From contig NZ_QODK01000003.1 in the NCBI RefSeq assembly GCF_003324485.1, forward strand, positions 248,001-312,000: a DNA stretch of 64,000 nt. The letters run 5' to 3'. This DNA is from Cohaesibacter intestini (GTDB taxonomy: Bacteria > Pseudomonadota > Alphaproteobacteria > Rhizobiales > Cohaesibacteraceae). Below the pieces are notes generated by a model. That model did no database searches. It had not been told where the DNA came from and saw nothing but the letters and a program-made list of their open reading frames with translations. The translations under genes were made by a program, and so were the position numbers. This document shows, piece after piece, positions 17,322-26,316 of this stretch (the stretch's first letter is position 1; every line of letters starts with the position of its first letter).

Positions 17322-17849
17322 ATGAGAGTTTGGAGCAAAAGTCTTGCCATGGTGGCCTTTGGCTTTCTCTTCATGTGGGCTGGGCCCGGCAACGCCACGG
17401 GGGGCGTGCTGAAGGCATTCGAGAACCGCAATTTCTACTGCAAGGGTGGCAATGAATCCGCAGGCCACTATTATCGTTTCAGCGTGCATGGCAGCAGCAT
17501 TGAGCGGATTGACTATCGCTTTCCAGACAAAAAGGTTCGGTTTGAAATCGGTCAGGCCACCAAGGGCCAGTTGGACAGCAAATGGAGCTTCGAAACCCTG
17601 AGTGAAGTCAGAGGCGACCGGATGCATCTGTATGAGCGCGTGTCGCTGCGGGATCCAAAAGAAAGCAAACATGTCTACCGTACCTATGAGATGTATAGTC
17701 GTGGCAACCAGATGTTCATGGTGCTCTATGACGGCGTCAATGGTGCGCGGGACTGGAAAATTCGCATGACACGGACCTGCGGTTACCTGCGTGGTAACCG
17801 CATCGTCCAGAATGGCAACCGCTACTGGTCCACCACCTTCACGAAATAA
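17322..17849 (+). CDS. Secreted hypothetical protein
   Basis: 175 residues. Signal peptide: MRVWSKS, hydrophobic core, GNA then cleavage near residue 25. The mature part has two cysteines (YCKGG near residue 40, TCGYL near residue 152) that could form a disulfide, and many aromatic and basic residues in a beta-rich pattern. A GGGG/GGA ribosome-binding sequence precedes the ATG. No family recognised. Monocistronic by spacing. Confidence 0.65.
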   Translation: MRVWSKSLAMVAFGFLFMWAGPGNATGGVLKAFENRNFYCKGGNESAGHYYRFSVHGSSIERIDYRFPDKKVRFEIGQATKGQLDSKWSFETLSEVRGDRMHLYERVSLRDPKESKHVYRTYEMYSRGNQMFMVLYDGVNGARDWKIRMTRTCGYLRGNRIVQNGNRYWSTTFTK

Positions 17850-18093
17850 CGAACCCCAAAGGGAAGGTCGACGCGGTGCTTGCCCGATGGCGGCAAGAAC
17901 ACCTTGGGCGTTGGTTTTTATTTCCCCTGATATGTCAGGTTCAAGAGCCAGCAATGGCGAAAGTCGGTCAACTGATGATTTGACCTTTGCGCCACCGCTC
18001 TTTAATACATCCGTCAGCAGAACTTATGAAAAGCGTCGAGCAGGGCGTTGCAATCCCCTGTCTTGCGCCTGAATGACGGGAACAAAGCCATCC

Positions 18094-19182
18094 ATGTCGC
18101 ATAACAGTTTCGGACATCTTTTCCGTGTCACCACCTGGGGCGAAAGCCACGGCCCGGCCATTGGCTGCACCGTTGATGGATGTCCATCCCTGATCGAAGT
18201 GACGCGCGAAGAAATCCAGCAGGATCTTGATCGCCGGCGGCCCGGTCAGTCTCGCTACACCACCCAGCGACAGGAAAAGGATCAGGTTGAAATCCTGTCC
18301 GGTGTCTTCCCCCATCCGCAGACCGGCGCGCAAGTCACCACGGGCACCTCCATCGGTCTGATCATTCAAAATACCGATCAGCGCTCCAAGGATTATGGCG
18401 ACATTTCCGAACGCTATCGTCCCGGCCATGCAGACTATACCTATGACGCCAAATATGGCGTGCGTGATTTTCGCGGTGGTGGTCGGTCTTCGGCCCGCGA
18501 AACCGCCATGCGCGTCGCTGCAGGGGCGATTGCCCGCAAGGTCGTCCCTCACATCACCATTCGCGGTGCGATGGTCCAGATGGGGCCACACAAGATCAAT
18601 CGCGACAATTGGGACTGGAGTGAAGTCAATAACAATCCCTTCTTCTGCCCCGATGCTGAGGCAGCAAGCCTCTGGGCTGAGTATCTCGACGGCATCCGCA
18701 AGGCAGGCTCCTCCATTGGTGCAGTGATCGAAGTGGTTGCTTCCGGTGTGCCGGTTGGGCTTGGCGCGCCGATCTATGCCAAGCTTGATCAGGATATCGC
18801 CTCGGCCATGATGTCGATCAACGCGGTCAAGGGGGTTGAAATCGGCGATGGCTTTGAAACGGCAGCCCTGACCGGTGAAGACAATGCCGATGAAATGCGG
18901 ATCGGTCCGGACGGCAAGCCGGTCTTCCTGTCCAATCATGCGGGGGGGATTTTGGGGGGCATCTCCAATGGTCAGGACGTGGTCGTACGGTTTGCGATCA
19001 AACCGACCAGCTCAATTCTGACGCCAAAACAGTCCATCACCCGCTCCGGAGCAGAAGTGGATGTGAGGACCAAGGGGCGCCACGATCCATGTGTCGGTAT
19101 CCGTGCCGTGCCTGTTGGAGAAGCCATGCTGGCCATCGTTCTGGCGGATCATACCCTTTTGCATCGTGCCCAACAGGGCTAA
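18094..19182 (+). CDS. aroC: Chorismate synthase
   Basis: 362 residues; I choose ATG 18094 ([20 protein letters not shown]), the standard AroC N-terminus, over ATG/GTG 18073. Signatures 1-3 are present: [16 protein letters not shown] (residues 18-33), [16 protein letters not shown] (near 134-149) and the C-terminal [17 protein letters not shown]-like block. It makes chorismate from EPSP with reduced FMN as cofactor, the last step of the shikimate pathway. Followed 155 bases later by ribB, whose flavin product is the cofactor precursor. Confidence 0.95.
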   Translation: MSHNSFGHLFRVTTWGESHGPAIGCTVDGCPSLIEVTREEIQQDLDRRRPGQSRYTTQRQEKDQVEILSGVFPHPQTGAQVTTGTSIGLIIQNTDQRSKDYGDISERYRPGHADYTYDAKYGVRDFRGGGRSSARETAMRVAAGAIARKVVPHITIRGAMVQMGPHKINRDNWDWSEVNNNPFFCPDAEAASLWAEYLDGIRKAGSSIGAVIEVVASGVPVGLGAPIYAKLDQDIASAMMSINAVKGVEIGDGFETAALTGEDNADEMRIGPDGKPVFLSNHAGGILGGISNGQDVVVRFAIKPTSSILTPKQSITRSGAEVDVRTKGRHDPCVGIRAVPVGEAMLAIVLADHTLLHRAQQG

Positions 19183-19337
19183 GCCTCAACAGGACCGGTC
19201 AAACGGGGACGAAGGAGCGTCGGGGGCTTGATAAACAGCGCCCGATCCCTAAATCGGATTTTCCCGCTAGAACAATCGGGACACAAATAAGACGGCCCGC
19301 AGAAGCACTATGCCGTCATCAGTTTGGGAGACTAGAA

Positions 19338-20441
19338 ATGTCCAAGATGGAACGCGTCGCGAACGCCATCCGTGCCTTTGAAAAGGGCGAGATGGTGGTT
19401 GTCACGGATGATGATGATCGTGAAAATGAAGGTGACCTGATTGTCGCCGCCAGCAAGGTGACTGCTGAACAGATGGCCTTCATCATTCGCCACAGTTCCG
19501 GCATCGTCTGCACCCCGATGACGGTGCAGGACGCTGCGCGCCTCAAGCTTGACCCGATGGTGGCGAACAACAATGCCCCCTTGTCGACAGCTTTCACCAT
19601 CTCCGTTGATTTCAAGCATGGCACCACCACCGGCATTTCCGCTGAGGAACGCTGCACGACGGTGCATGGCCTTGCCAGTGGCAACACCCAGCCTGATGAC
19701 TTTGTACGCCCGGGCCACATTTTCCCGCTGGTCGCCAAAGATGGTGGGGTGTTGGTGCGCTCCGGTCACACCGAAGCCGCCGTTGATCTGTGCAAGCTGG
19801 CCAACCTGCCAGCCGTCGGCGTGATTTCTGAACTGGTCAATGACAATGGCTCCGTCAAACGGGGTCAGCAGGTGCTCGATTTTGCTGAAGAGCATGGCCT
19901 GCAACATGTGTCTGTCGCCGATCTCATCGCTTATCGTCAGCGCACTGAGCGTCTGGTAGAGAAGGTGGAAGAGTTCACCATCCAGACCCGCCATGGGGAC
20001 GCCAAAGCGATTACCTTCAAGGCCCAGTTCGACGATATGGAGCATCTGGCGCTGATCTTTGGTGACATTCGCGACGGCACGGACATTCCGGTGCGCCTGC
20101 ATCAGGAAAATGTCATCGGCGACGTGTTTGGCAAAACCGATACCCTCGACAACATCGTCGCTCGCTTTGCTTCGGATCGTGGTGTGGTGGTCTATTTGCG
20201 TGATGGTTCTCCCGGTGTTGTCACCGGCTCCATGCGCCCGCGGGAAGGCCTGGAACTGGCCGAAGCCGAAGAGCATGTCAGCGCGAAAGGTCGCGACGAA
20301 GATTGGCGTGACATCGGTCTGGGCGCTCAAATCCTGACCGAACTCGGCATTTCCTCGATCCGCCTCTTCTCTTCCAAGGAACGCCACTATGTGGGCCTTG
20401 AAGGCTTTGGTCTGGAAATCACAGGCACCGAACTGATCTAG
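19338..20441 (+). CDS. ribB: 3,4-dihydroxy-2-butanone 4-phosphate synthase with degenerate GTP cyclohydrolase II-like domain
   Basis: 367 residues from ATG 19338; the frame is open from 19089 only because it runs through the aroC end. N-terminal RibB domain (1-205) has the DDDDRENEGDL metal/substrate loop (residues 24-34) and RPGHIFPL...SGHTEAAVDL. The C-terminal half (about 210-367) is homologous to RibA but the zinc-binding cysteines are absent: where RibA has a SECLTGDxFGSxRCDC block this protein reads QENVIGDVFGKTDTLD. It should therefore be a RibB with a non-catalytic RibX-like partner domain, as in other alphaproteobacteria. No FMN-riboswitch sequence seen upstream. Ends at a 12-bp terminator. 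Confidence 0.92.
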   Translation: MSKMERVANAIRAFEKGEMVVVTDDDDRENEGDLIVAASKVTAEQMAFIIRHSSGIVCTPMTVQDAARLKLDPMVANNNAPLSTAFTISVDFKHGTTTGISAEERCTTVHGLASGNTQPDDFVRPGHIFPLVAKDGGVLVRSGHTEAAVDLCKLANLPAVGVISELVNDNGSVKRGQQVLDFAEEHGLQHVSVADLIAYRQRTERLVEKVEEFTIQTRHGDAKAITFKAQFDDMEHLALIFGDIRDGTDIPVRLHQENVIGDVFGKTDTLDNIVARFASDRGVVVYLRDGSPGVVTGSMRPREGLELAEAEEHVSAKGRDEDWRDIGLGAQILTELGISSIRLFSSKERHYVGLEGFGLEITGTELI

Positions 20442-20465
20442 GATCAGCACCTGCACTGAGACAAC

Positions 20466-20494
20466 AAAGGGGACGGTTTATCACCGTCCCCTTT
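20466..20494. terminator. Bidirectional hairpin between ribB and the DUF1704 gene
   Basis: 12-bp perfect stem AAAGGGGACGGT / ACCGTCCCCTTT with loop TTATC, between two convergent genes. The flanking A/T content is modest; the terminal TTT is within the stem. Confidence 0.65.
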
Positions 20495-20542
20495 GACATT
20501 TGAGAGGGGCCTGCTGGTGAGAGGGCCCGCTGACTTTCAGCT

Positions 20543-22627
20543 CTATACAGCGACCATGGTTTCTGTTTCACGAGGCGGGAAGGCGACAATCGGCGAGACA
20601 GACGTCTCGCTTGGCCGGCTCTCATGGCTGCGCAGCGAACTGATCAGGTAATCATGCAGCGGATTGGTCGGCATCGGATTGACCAGAGCGCGGGGCAGGA
20701 TTGTCGGGCTCTTGGCAATGCCGCGTTTGAGCAGATCGTCGATCCGGTCATAGGTGGCGAAGGATCCCTTGCCGATCAGCAATGGTTCCCAACTCTTGCC
20801 AGATCGTGCATGGGCAGCAGCCTTGGCTAGTCCGCGCAAATAGACAAAGTCCTTGGTAAAACCACCTCCACGGAAAACCCGCACAGCGACCATAAAGGCC
20901 TGCTCCGGCTTGGCACCGTGATCCTCGGTCAGACATTGCCATGTGCGCACGAAGCTGTAACCATCCAGCAGGCAGCGCACGGCAATCACCCTGAGGGCAA
21001 GGGTTTTTAGCCGCATCATGGTCAGGTTGCCCGAGAGATACTCCACCAAAACCGCAAGACCTTCCTGCGCTTCGGTCGAGCCGGACATGCCCAGTCGGAA
21101 CAGCTCAAGCGGTTGACGACGGGCAATCGCTGCGGTGACCAGATGCAACCCCACCTCATGGTGACACAGGGCACGGGCCGCCCGCTCCGACGATGTGTGG
21201 CCCTTGCGCACCAACACCCGATAGCGATTATTCTCAACCATCGCCCCGGCGATGATCCGGTTGGACAACAGCACCTTGGCGTCAAGTTGGTAATAGTCTA
21301 CCTCATCCTGAATCATCGCCAGGATCTGATGGTCATTCAATTGTCGACCTTTCACTCTTTCTGCATCGGGGATCGCTGCGTGAATGAGAAAGCCTGCATT
21401 GGCCATGTCGAACCGGTCCGGCTCGCCATAATAGCGCAAGGAATTATACAGGCAGTCCTTGCTGCCAATCACCGACATCAGGTCGACCTTCATGCTCAGG
21501 CTGTTGATGGCATGACGATAAAGGCTCTGCAGGGTTGGGTCTTCAATCTCCTCGAACGGCAGACGAAAGAGCTGTTCCTTGACCAGAAACGGGTCGATAT
21601 CCAGATGCCGATAGCGGAACTGCGGTTCATAATGACCTTTGCGAGCGAAGAATTTCTTCCGCTCGCTGTCCAGATTGACCGGGTTGATATAGAGCAGCGG
21701 ATCCAGATTGCCTGCGATCCGGTAAAGTGTCTTGTCCAGCTCCCGCACCCGCTTTGACAGGCCGTTGGCCAAAAGCTCGTGGCGTAGGAACTGGCGGATT
21801 TTCGACCGCTTGTTCGCCGCATAGGCAGCGTGCGACGTGATCGAACGGGTCAGCTCCTCCTTCAATGCTTGCACCATCACCGGCCAGGCAGCACCGCTTT
21901 TCTCGTCGCAGAAGAATTTGCGCACTTCCAGCGGTACACACAGCACCAGATTGGAATGGGCTCGGCAGAAGCTGGCGAGATAGCCGCGCCCCTCAAACAC
22001 TTCATCAATGCCAACCCGGATCGGTTCGGTTCCGACTTCACTCTTTTCGAGTTGGCGCGCCAGATACTGGATCGATGCCCGATGCCGCCGCATGTCGACC
22101 TGAGCGGTGCCAATATTGAAGGCTGGCGCAGCAGAACCGCCCCGCCGTTCGCCATTATAGGAATGGAGATCATAGACGACACAGCCCCCATGACGCCGCG
22201 AAAGCGCGGACAAGACCGCTGCCACCATGTCATAAAAGCGGGTATGCTTGGCAAGCGAACGCTCGACCAAAACGTCCGGCAGGCTGTCCTTCCAGACCAC
22301 CTTGCCCCAAGCCGTGCCATAAATGGCCTGATCGGGCGCGCGGTTGAGGTCATATTCATAGCGGCTGTCGAGCCCGACAATCCGTGTCGGCAAGGCCGAA
22401 ATCAGCTCTGCCGTGTGCGGGTCCTCTTCATAAATCCGCTCTGCTTCGTCCAGATTGCAATGGGCTTCCAGATCCGCAGAAAAGCTGTGACCATCATGGA
22501 TGGCGGTGCAGAGATACGGCATCGATGGGTCGAAATGCAGCTCGAAGCAGCCCTCCTGCTCCCGTGCCTGAAAGGGGTCCCCCGCCTCGATTTTGGCGAG
22601 GATCGCATCAAGACTCAGTGACTGCAT
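20543..22627 (-). CDS. N-formylglutamate amidohydrolase::DUF1704 (QEGLA, MATCAP-like) metallopeptidase fusion
   Basis: 694 residues, two enzymes in one chain. The N-terminal half (about 1-270) resembles N-formylglutamate amidohydrolases, with the zinc motif region YDLHSYN at 152-158. The C-terminal half (about 290-640) is a DUF1704 domain: HEVGLH at 490-495 (HExxxH zinc motif) and EAQEGLA at 519-525, the motif that gives the family the name flavohaemoglobin-expression-modulating QEGLA protein. DUF1704 is also the domain of the eukaryotic tubulin carboxypeptidase MATCAP. Its start overlaps the upstream ATP-grasp gene by 20 bases, so the two are translationally coupled. No signal peptide, so cytosolic. 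The natural substrate is unknown; a carboxypeptidase/amidohydrolase acting on an amide-linked tail is the inference. Confidence 0.8.
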   Translation of the reverse strand: MQSLSLDAILAKIEAGDPFQAREQEGCFELHFDPSMPYLCTAIHDGHSFSADLEAHCNLDEAERIYEEDPHTAELISALPTRIVGLDSRYEYDLNRAPDQAIYGTAWGKVVWKDSLPDVLVERSLAKHTRFYDMVAAVLSALSRRHGGCVVYDLHSYNGERRGGSAAPAFNIGTAQVDMRRHRASIQYLARQLEKSEVGTEPIRVGIDEVFEGRGYLASFCRAHSNLVLCVPLEVRKFFCDEKSGAAWPVMVQALKEELTRSITSHAAYAANKRSKIRQFLRHELLANGLSKRVRELDKTLYRIAGNLDPLLYINPVNLDSERKKFFARKGHYEPQFRYRHLDIDPFLVKEQLFRLPFEEIEDPTLQSLYRHAINSLSMKVDLMSVIGSKDCLYNSLRYYGEPDRFDMANAGFLIHAAIPDAERVKGRQLNDHQILAMIQDEVDYYQLDAKVLLSNRIIAGAMVENNRYRVLVRKGHTSSERAARALCHHEVGLHLVTAAIARRQPLELFRLGMSGSTEAQEGLAVLVEYLSGNLTMMRLKTLALRVIAVRCLLDGYSFVRTWQCLTEDHGAKPEQAFMVAVRVFRGGGFTKDFVYLRGLAKAAAHARSGKSWEPLLIGKGSFATYDRIDDLLKRGIAKSPTILPRALVNPMPTNPLHDYLISSLRSHESRPSETSVSPIVAFPPRETETMVAV

Positions 22628-23642
22628 CTTCGATCAACCTTTGATATTGCGAGCGGCGCGCCATCAGGACTTCCCGCGTGGCGATGACCGATTCCACGAA
22701 ATCGATGACTTTGACCTGCAAGCGCGTGCGATTCAGCTTGTTGATGCGGACGATGCCGCCCGGACTGAGGACATTCACCTCGATCAGCTTGCCGCCGATA
22801 ATGTCGAGCCCGACAAAGAACAGCCCGTCCCGCACGAGCTTGTGCCCGATATGCTTGCAAAGCGCCTTTTCTTCCTTGTTCAGAACATGTTTGACCGCTT
22901 TGCCACCCTGATGAATGTTGGAACGCAGGTCCCCGTCTGCGGGCACGCGGCGCATGGCGCCAATCGGCTCACCATTCAGCATCATCACCCGGACGTCCCC
23001 CTGTTCGGCTCCGGGGACGAATTCCTGCAGGATCACATATTGATCATTGCTGGCACCAAGATAGAAATCGAGCAGCGAGCGGAAGCTGGCGCGTGATCCT
23101 TTCTCGACAATGATCACCCCTTGACCGCCATAGCCGCGCAAGGGCTTGAGGATCATCCTGTCCCCTTCGGATTCCGCCAGCACGCGCTCCAGATAGTCCC
23201 TGTTCTTGGACACATGGGTGACGGGGACGAAATTGTTCGCCGGATCATAGAGTGAAGCGGTGTAGATCTTGCTGCTCGCCAGTCGCAAGCCGTTGACATC
23301 ATTGCAGATAAAGACATCCTCCTTGACTGCGTCAAGGAAGTTCAGCACCGTCGGATCAAGCGGTGGATTGGCGCGCATGAAGATGGTGTCAAAGCCTGCC
23401 AGTGGCAGCATTTTCTTGGTCAGAACAGCTTGTTTGTAGAAATGCACCGCAGTTTTCGGGGTGCCGTTGCAGCGGATCACCTGACAAAAGCCATAGGCTT
23501 CGGTATCGCGCAGCGTCAGGCTGGTCTGGGTCGCCATTGTCACGATATGGCCGCGCTGCCACGCCTCGAAAATCAGGCGAAGAGTCGTGTCCGTTTCCGG
23601 CTCGATCTGCTCCCACGGATACATGAGAAAGCAGATTTTCAT
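22608..23642 (-). CDS. ATP-grasp ligase (glutathione synthetase-like)
   Basis: 344 residues from ATG 23642 (MKICFLMYP), preferred to the longer frame from 23711. The glycine-rich ATP-binding loop KPLRGYGGQGVIIVEKG (about residues 171-187), the LQEFVPG clamp and the C-terminal metal-ligand block LDIIGGKLIEVNVLSPGG are those of GshB-type ATP-grasp ligases. No glutamate-cysteine ligase is nearby, so genuine glutathione synthesis is not supported by context; the enzyme more likely joins an amino acid or peptide to a carboxylate acted on by the fused amidohydrolase/peptidase encoded next. First gene of the pair. Confidence 0.8.
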   Translation of the reverse strand: MKICFLMYPWEQIEPETDTTLRLIFEAWQRGHIVTMATQTSLTLRDTEAYGFCQVIRCNGTPKTAVHFYKQAVLTKKMLPLAGFDTIFMRANPPLDPTVLNFLDAVKEDVFICNDVNGLRLASSKIYTASLYDPANNFVPVTHVSKNRDYLERVLAESEGDRMILKPLRGYGGQGVIIVEKGSRASFRSLLDFYLGASNDQYVILQEFVPGAEQGDVRVMMLNGEPIGAMRRVPADGDLRSNIHQGGKAVKHVLNKEEKALCKHIGHKLVRDGLFFVGLDIIGGKLIEVNVLSPGGIVRINKLNRTRLQVKVIDFVESVIATREVLMARRSQYQRLIEDAVTES

Positions 23643-24160
23643 TGGACGAGAGAGAGTTGTCACCGTTGGTGATCCTGACATCAAGGCAGCGCCTCTGAGA
23701 TCCATGCTCAAGGCCTGCTTGCAGTTAAGAAGACGGGCGGCTTCTCGCTCTTCTGTGAGCGGAAAATCAAGGCACGCCCTCGATAAAGGTTCGCCATCCT
23801 AGTGGAGCCAAGGGGCAATCGCTATATAGAAAATGAGACCTCAACTTGTAAAGTGTGGATATTGGAAGAAGTGATGAAGTGTTCATTCTGGTTCATTATG
23901 GATTCTGTGGGTAATATTTAATTTTTATTGCGAAATTCGATATTTTAGATCCAATGGTAAGTTCAGGTTTTGCAATCGCCTGTCCGGGTTTCTCGTGCTG
24001 CCCCGGATGATCAAGCTGCAGTCGACCCTCGGAGACATTTTGGAAATGATCCTTCCAAGTGACGGTTCGGCATCGTGTCGACGCGCGTCAGCGCGTGCGC
24101 GATTCCGTGTGCCGGTCGTGCCGGGTTTCTCCCTAACTCCATCGATGAGGCTTTCCGATC
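23643..24160. other. Divergent promoter region
   Basis: 518 bases between the leftward ligase operon and the rightward DUF418 gene. AT-rich from 23860 to 23960, the likely promoter zone; no palindrome longer than about six bases stood out and no credible gene. Confidence 0.4.
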
Positions 24161-25642
24161 ATGACGGAAACACATGCCGAAGCACAACCTTTGCAAGGTA
24201 CTAATATACTGAATTGTAATAATAAAAATAGATATCTTGGAATGGATGCCGTGCGTGGATTCGCGGTCTGTGGTATCCTGATGCGCAACATATTTGCCTT
24301 TGCAATTCCACCCTACGCTTATTCTTTTCCAACCATCTGGAACAGTGGCGAATATCGCGACATTCTCAGCTGGGCCTTTGTTGAGGTGTTTGTCGACGGG
24401 GTGATGCGCGCGCTGTTTGCCTTGTTGTTCGGTGCAGCGGCCATGTTGGTGTTCTCAAGTATTGATAAAGTAAATGTAGAGAAGATTGATTTATACTTCC
24501 GTCGCTCCATGTGGCTCATGGCGTTCGGGCTTGTGCATTCCTTTCTGTTGCTCTGCTCATTTGACATTCTGTTTATTTACGGATTGTTGGGCCTGTTTCT
24601 CTTTCCATTTCGAAATATGTCGCCAAAAGCCCTGTTAGGCATCGCAGTCGCAGGGATGGTGGTCTCCGCAACTATGCTTAATCTGCAGAATGGCGATCTT
24701 TTTACTGCCAGCCCGACGCAGAATGAGAGCGTTGAAAGCGCACTCAATGAAGCCGAAAATGCGACCGAGCAATCCCCTGGTGACATTGGCGCAAACTCTG
24801 GAGCCGAGACCGACGGTCAAGCAGCGCCTACCGCGCCACAGGCGGCTCAACCGGATGCAAATCAGCCAGAGCCAAGCCAGCCCGAGAGCAATACCGAAAC
24901 CAACGAGGAACTGCTGACTGGCTATTTGGGTACGATCTGGGCCGGTGAGGTTGACGAAATGCAACAGGGTTACGGCGTGATCATGCGCAACTTGTCTCAG
25001 ACCAGCCTTGCAAACTACTCATCCGAGTTGCTGACCAACCATTTCACGGATATTGGCATCCTGTTTTTCATCGGCATGGCCTTCTTCAAGCTTGGCATCA
25101 TCACCGGGCAGAAATCGCTATCCTTCTATCTCAGCCTCTGTTTGGGAGGCTATGCCGTCGGATTGCTGGTCAATGGCTTTGAGACCTTCTCCGATCTGCT
25201 GCAGGTCACTTTGAGCCTTGAGGCACCGCTTTGGACCAATTTCAGCTATGATGTGGGCCGGATCGCCATGGCAATGGGTCATCTGGGGCTGATCATGACC
25301 TTGTCCAAGGTGCGTCTGTTCAATCTGGTCACCCGCCTGTTTGCCGCCGCGGGCCGCATGGCACTGACCAACTACATGATGCAGACAATCATCTGCACCA
25401 GTTTGTTCTTTGGCTATGGGCTGGGGCTATATGGCCAAATGGGACATTTTGATCTGCTCATGATGGCCTTTGGCATTGCCTTCGCGCAGCTGATTTTCTC
25501 TGCCATCTACCTCAGATACTTCCGCCTTGGTCCGGCGGAATGGCTCTGGCGTCGCCTGTCCAAGGGCAAGGCAAAGCCTGCAAAGGATGCTGTGTCCAAG
25601 CGCAAGGCAGACGACAATCCGATAGCGGTGCAAACTGCCTGA
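24161..25642 (+). CDS. DUF418 domain-containing polytopic membrane protein
   Basis: 493 residues. Starts with a short hydrophilic tail, then LGMDAVRGFAVCGIL, the N-terminal motif of DUF418/YeiB-like proteins, followed by about eight to ten membrane segments. The C-terminal DUF418 core includes GRMALTNYMMQTIICTSLFF. A low-complexity insert rich in Gln, Pro, Glu and Ala (about residues 180-250) separates the two halves and should form a long loop. The first 20 codons are AT-rich relative to the rest. Function unknown; family members are proposed transporters or acyltransferase relatives. Confidence 0.75.
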   Translation: MTETHAEAQPLQGTNILNCNNKNRYLGMDAVRGFAVCGILMRNIFAFAIPPYAYSFPTIWNSGEYRDILSWAFVEVFVDGVMRALFALLFGAAAMLVFSSIDKVNVEKIDLYFRRSMWLMAFGLVHSFLLLCSFDILFIYGLLGLFLFPFRNMSPKALLGIAVAGMVVSATMLNLQNGDLFTASPTQNESVESALNEAENATEQSPGDIGANSGAETDGQAAPTAPQAAQPDANQPEPSQPESNTETNEELLTGYLGTIWAGEVDEMQQGYGVIMRNLSQTSLANYSSELLTNHFTDIGILFFIGMAFFKLGIITGQKSLSFYLSLCLGGYAVGLLVNGFETFSDLLQVTLSLEAPLWTNFSYDVGRIAMAMGHLGLIMTLSKVRLFNLVTRLFAAAGRMALTNYMMQTIICTSLFFGYGLGLYGQMGHFDLLMMAFGIAFAQLIFSAIYLRYFRLGPAEWLWRRLSKGKAKPAKDAVSKRKADDNPIAVQTA

Positions 25643-25645
25643 GGG

Positions 25646-26311
25646 TCATTCATGGCGTTCAAACATCTGCGGTGGCGCTTCTCCGGCGTTGCCGCGGATG
25701 TTGAACTTGTAGCGGATCGCAACACCGCGCAGGATCAGCGCTGCACTCATGCCCACAAGGGCACTGACCGAGCGATCCATGTCAAACTGCTGCAGGATCA
25801 CATAGAGGGTCGATCCCAGCATGGCCGCCGTGGCGTAGATTTCTTGACGCAGCACCAGTGGCACCACATTGCAAAGAATATCCCGTACCAATCCACCGAA
25901 CGTCGCGGTGATCATGCCCATCATGATGCAAATGACCGGATGCAATCCCATTTCCACCGTCAGGGCGGCGCCGGTGATGCAAAAAACCGACATGCCGATC
26001 GCGTCGATCCAGTTGAAAATCTGTCGCTGCTCCCAGCCGATCCGCTGAATGCCGTAAGCGGTCAGCGCGGAAGGCAGAATGATGGCCAGAGGCATCGGAT
26101 CCACCACCCAATTGACCGGCACCGAGCCGATCAGGATGTCGCGCAGGGTGCCGCCACCGGCCGCTGTGACAAACCCCACCATCAACACACCAAACAGGTC
26201 CATCTCGGCCTGAATGGCTCTGAGGCCCCCAGACATCGCGAAAACGATGATACCGGCATAGAAAAAGACCGGGGCGATATTGTCGAATATGAAGGCGGGG
26301 CTCGGGATCAT
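25646..26311 (-). CDS. Trimeric intracellular cation channel (TRIC / UPF0126) family protein
   Basis: 221 residues from ATG 26311; a longer frame to 26419 would overlap the upstream gene heavily. Seven hydrophobic segments; two inverted copies of the glycine-rich motif are visible: GGGTLRDILIG (near residue 51) and GGLVRDILC (near residue 138), the pore-lining GGG/RD signature of prokaryotic TRIC channels (YadS/YicG). Conducts monovalent cations across the inner membrane by family. It begins five bases after the ceramidase-like gene stops, so the pair is an operon. Confidence 0.85.
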   Translation of the reverse strand: MIPSPAFIFDNIAPVFFYAGIIVFAMSGGLRAIQAEMDLFGVLMVGFVTAAGGGTLRDILIGSVPVNWVVDPMPLAIILPSALTAYGIQRIGWEQRQIFNWIDAIGMSVFCITGAALTVEMGLHPVICIMMGMITATFGGLVRDILCNVVPLVLRQEIYATAAMLGSTLYVILQQFDMDRSVSALVGMSAALILRGVAIRYKFNIRGNAGEAPPQMFERHE

Positions 26312-26316
26312 GGGCG

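Noticed and set aside
19183-19337. FMN riboswitch before ribB
   Set aside because: The conserved RFN core sequences are not present in the 155-base leader; only short ordinary repeats are seen.
22608-23642. Genuine glutathione synthetase gshB
   Set aside because: Fold is right but there is no gshA nearby and the gene is translationally coupled to an amidohydrolase::DUF1704 fusion, so I name it only as an ATP-grasp ligase.
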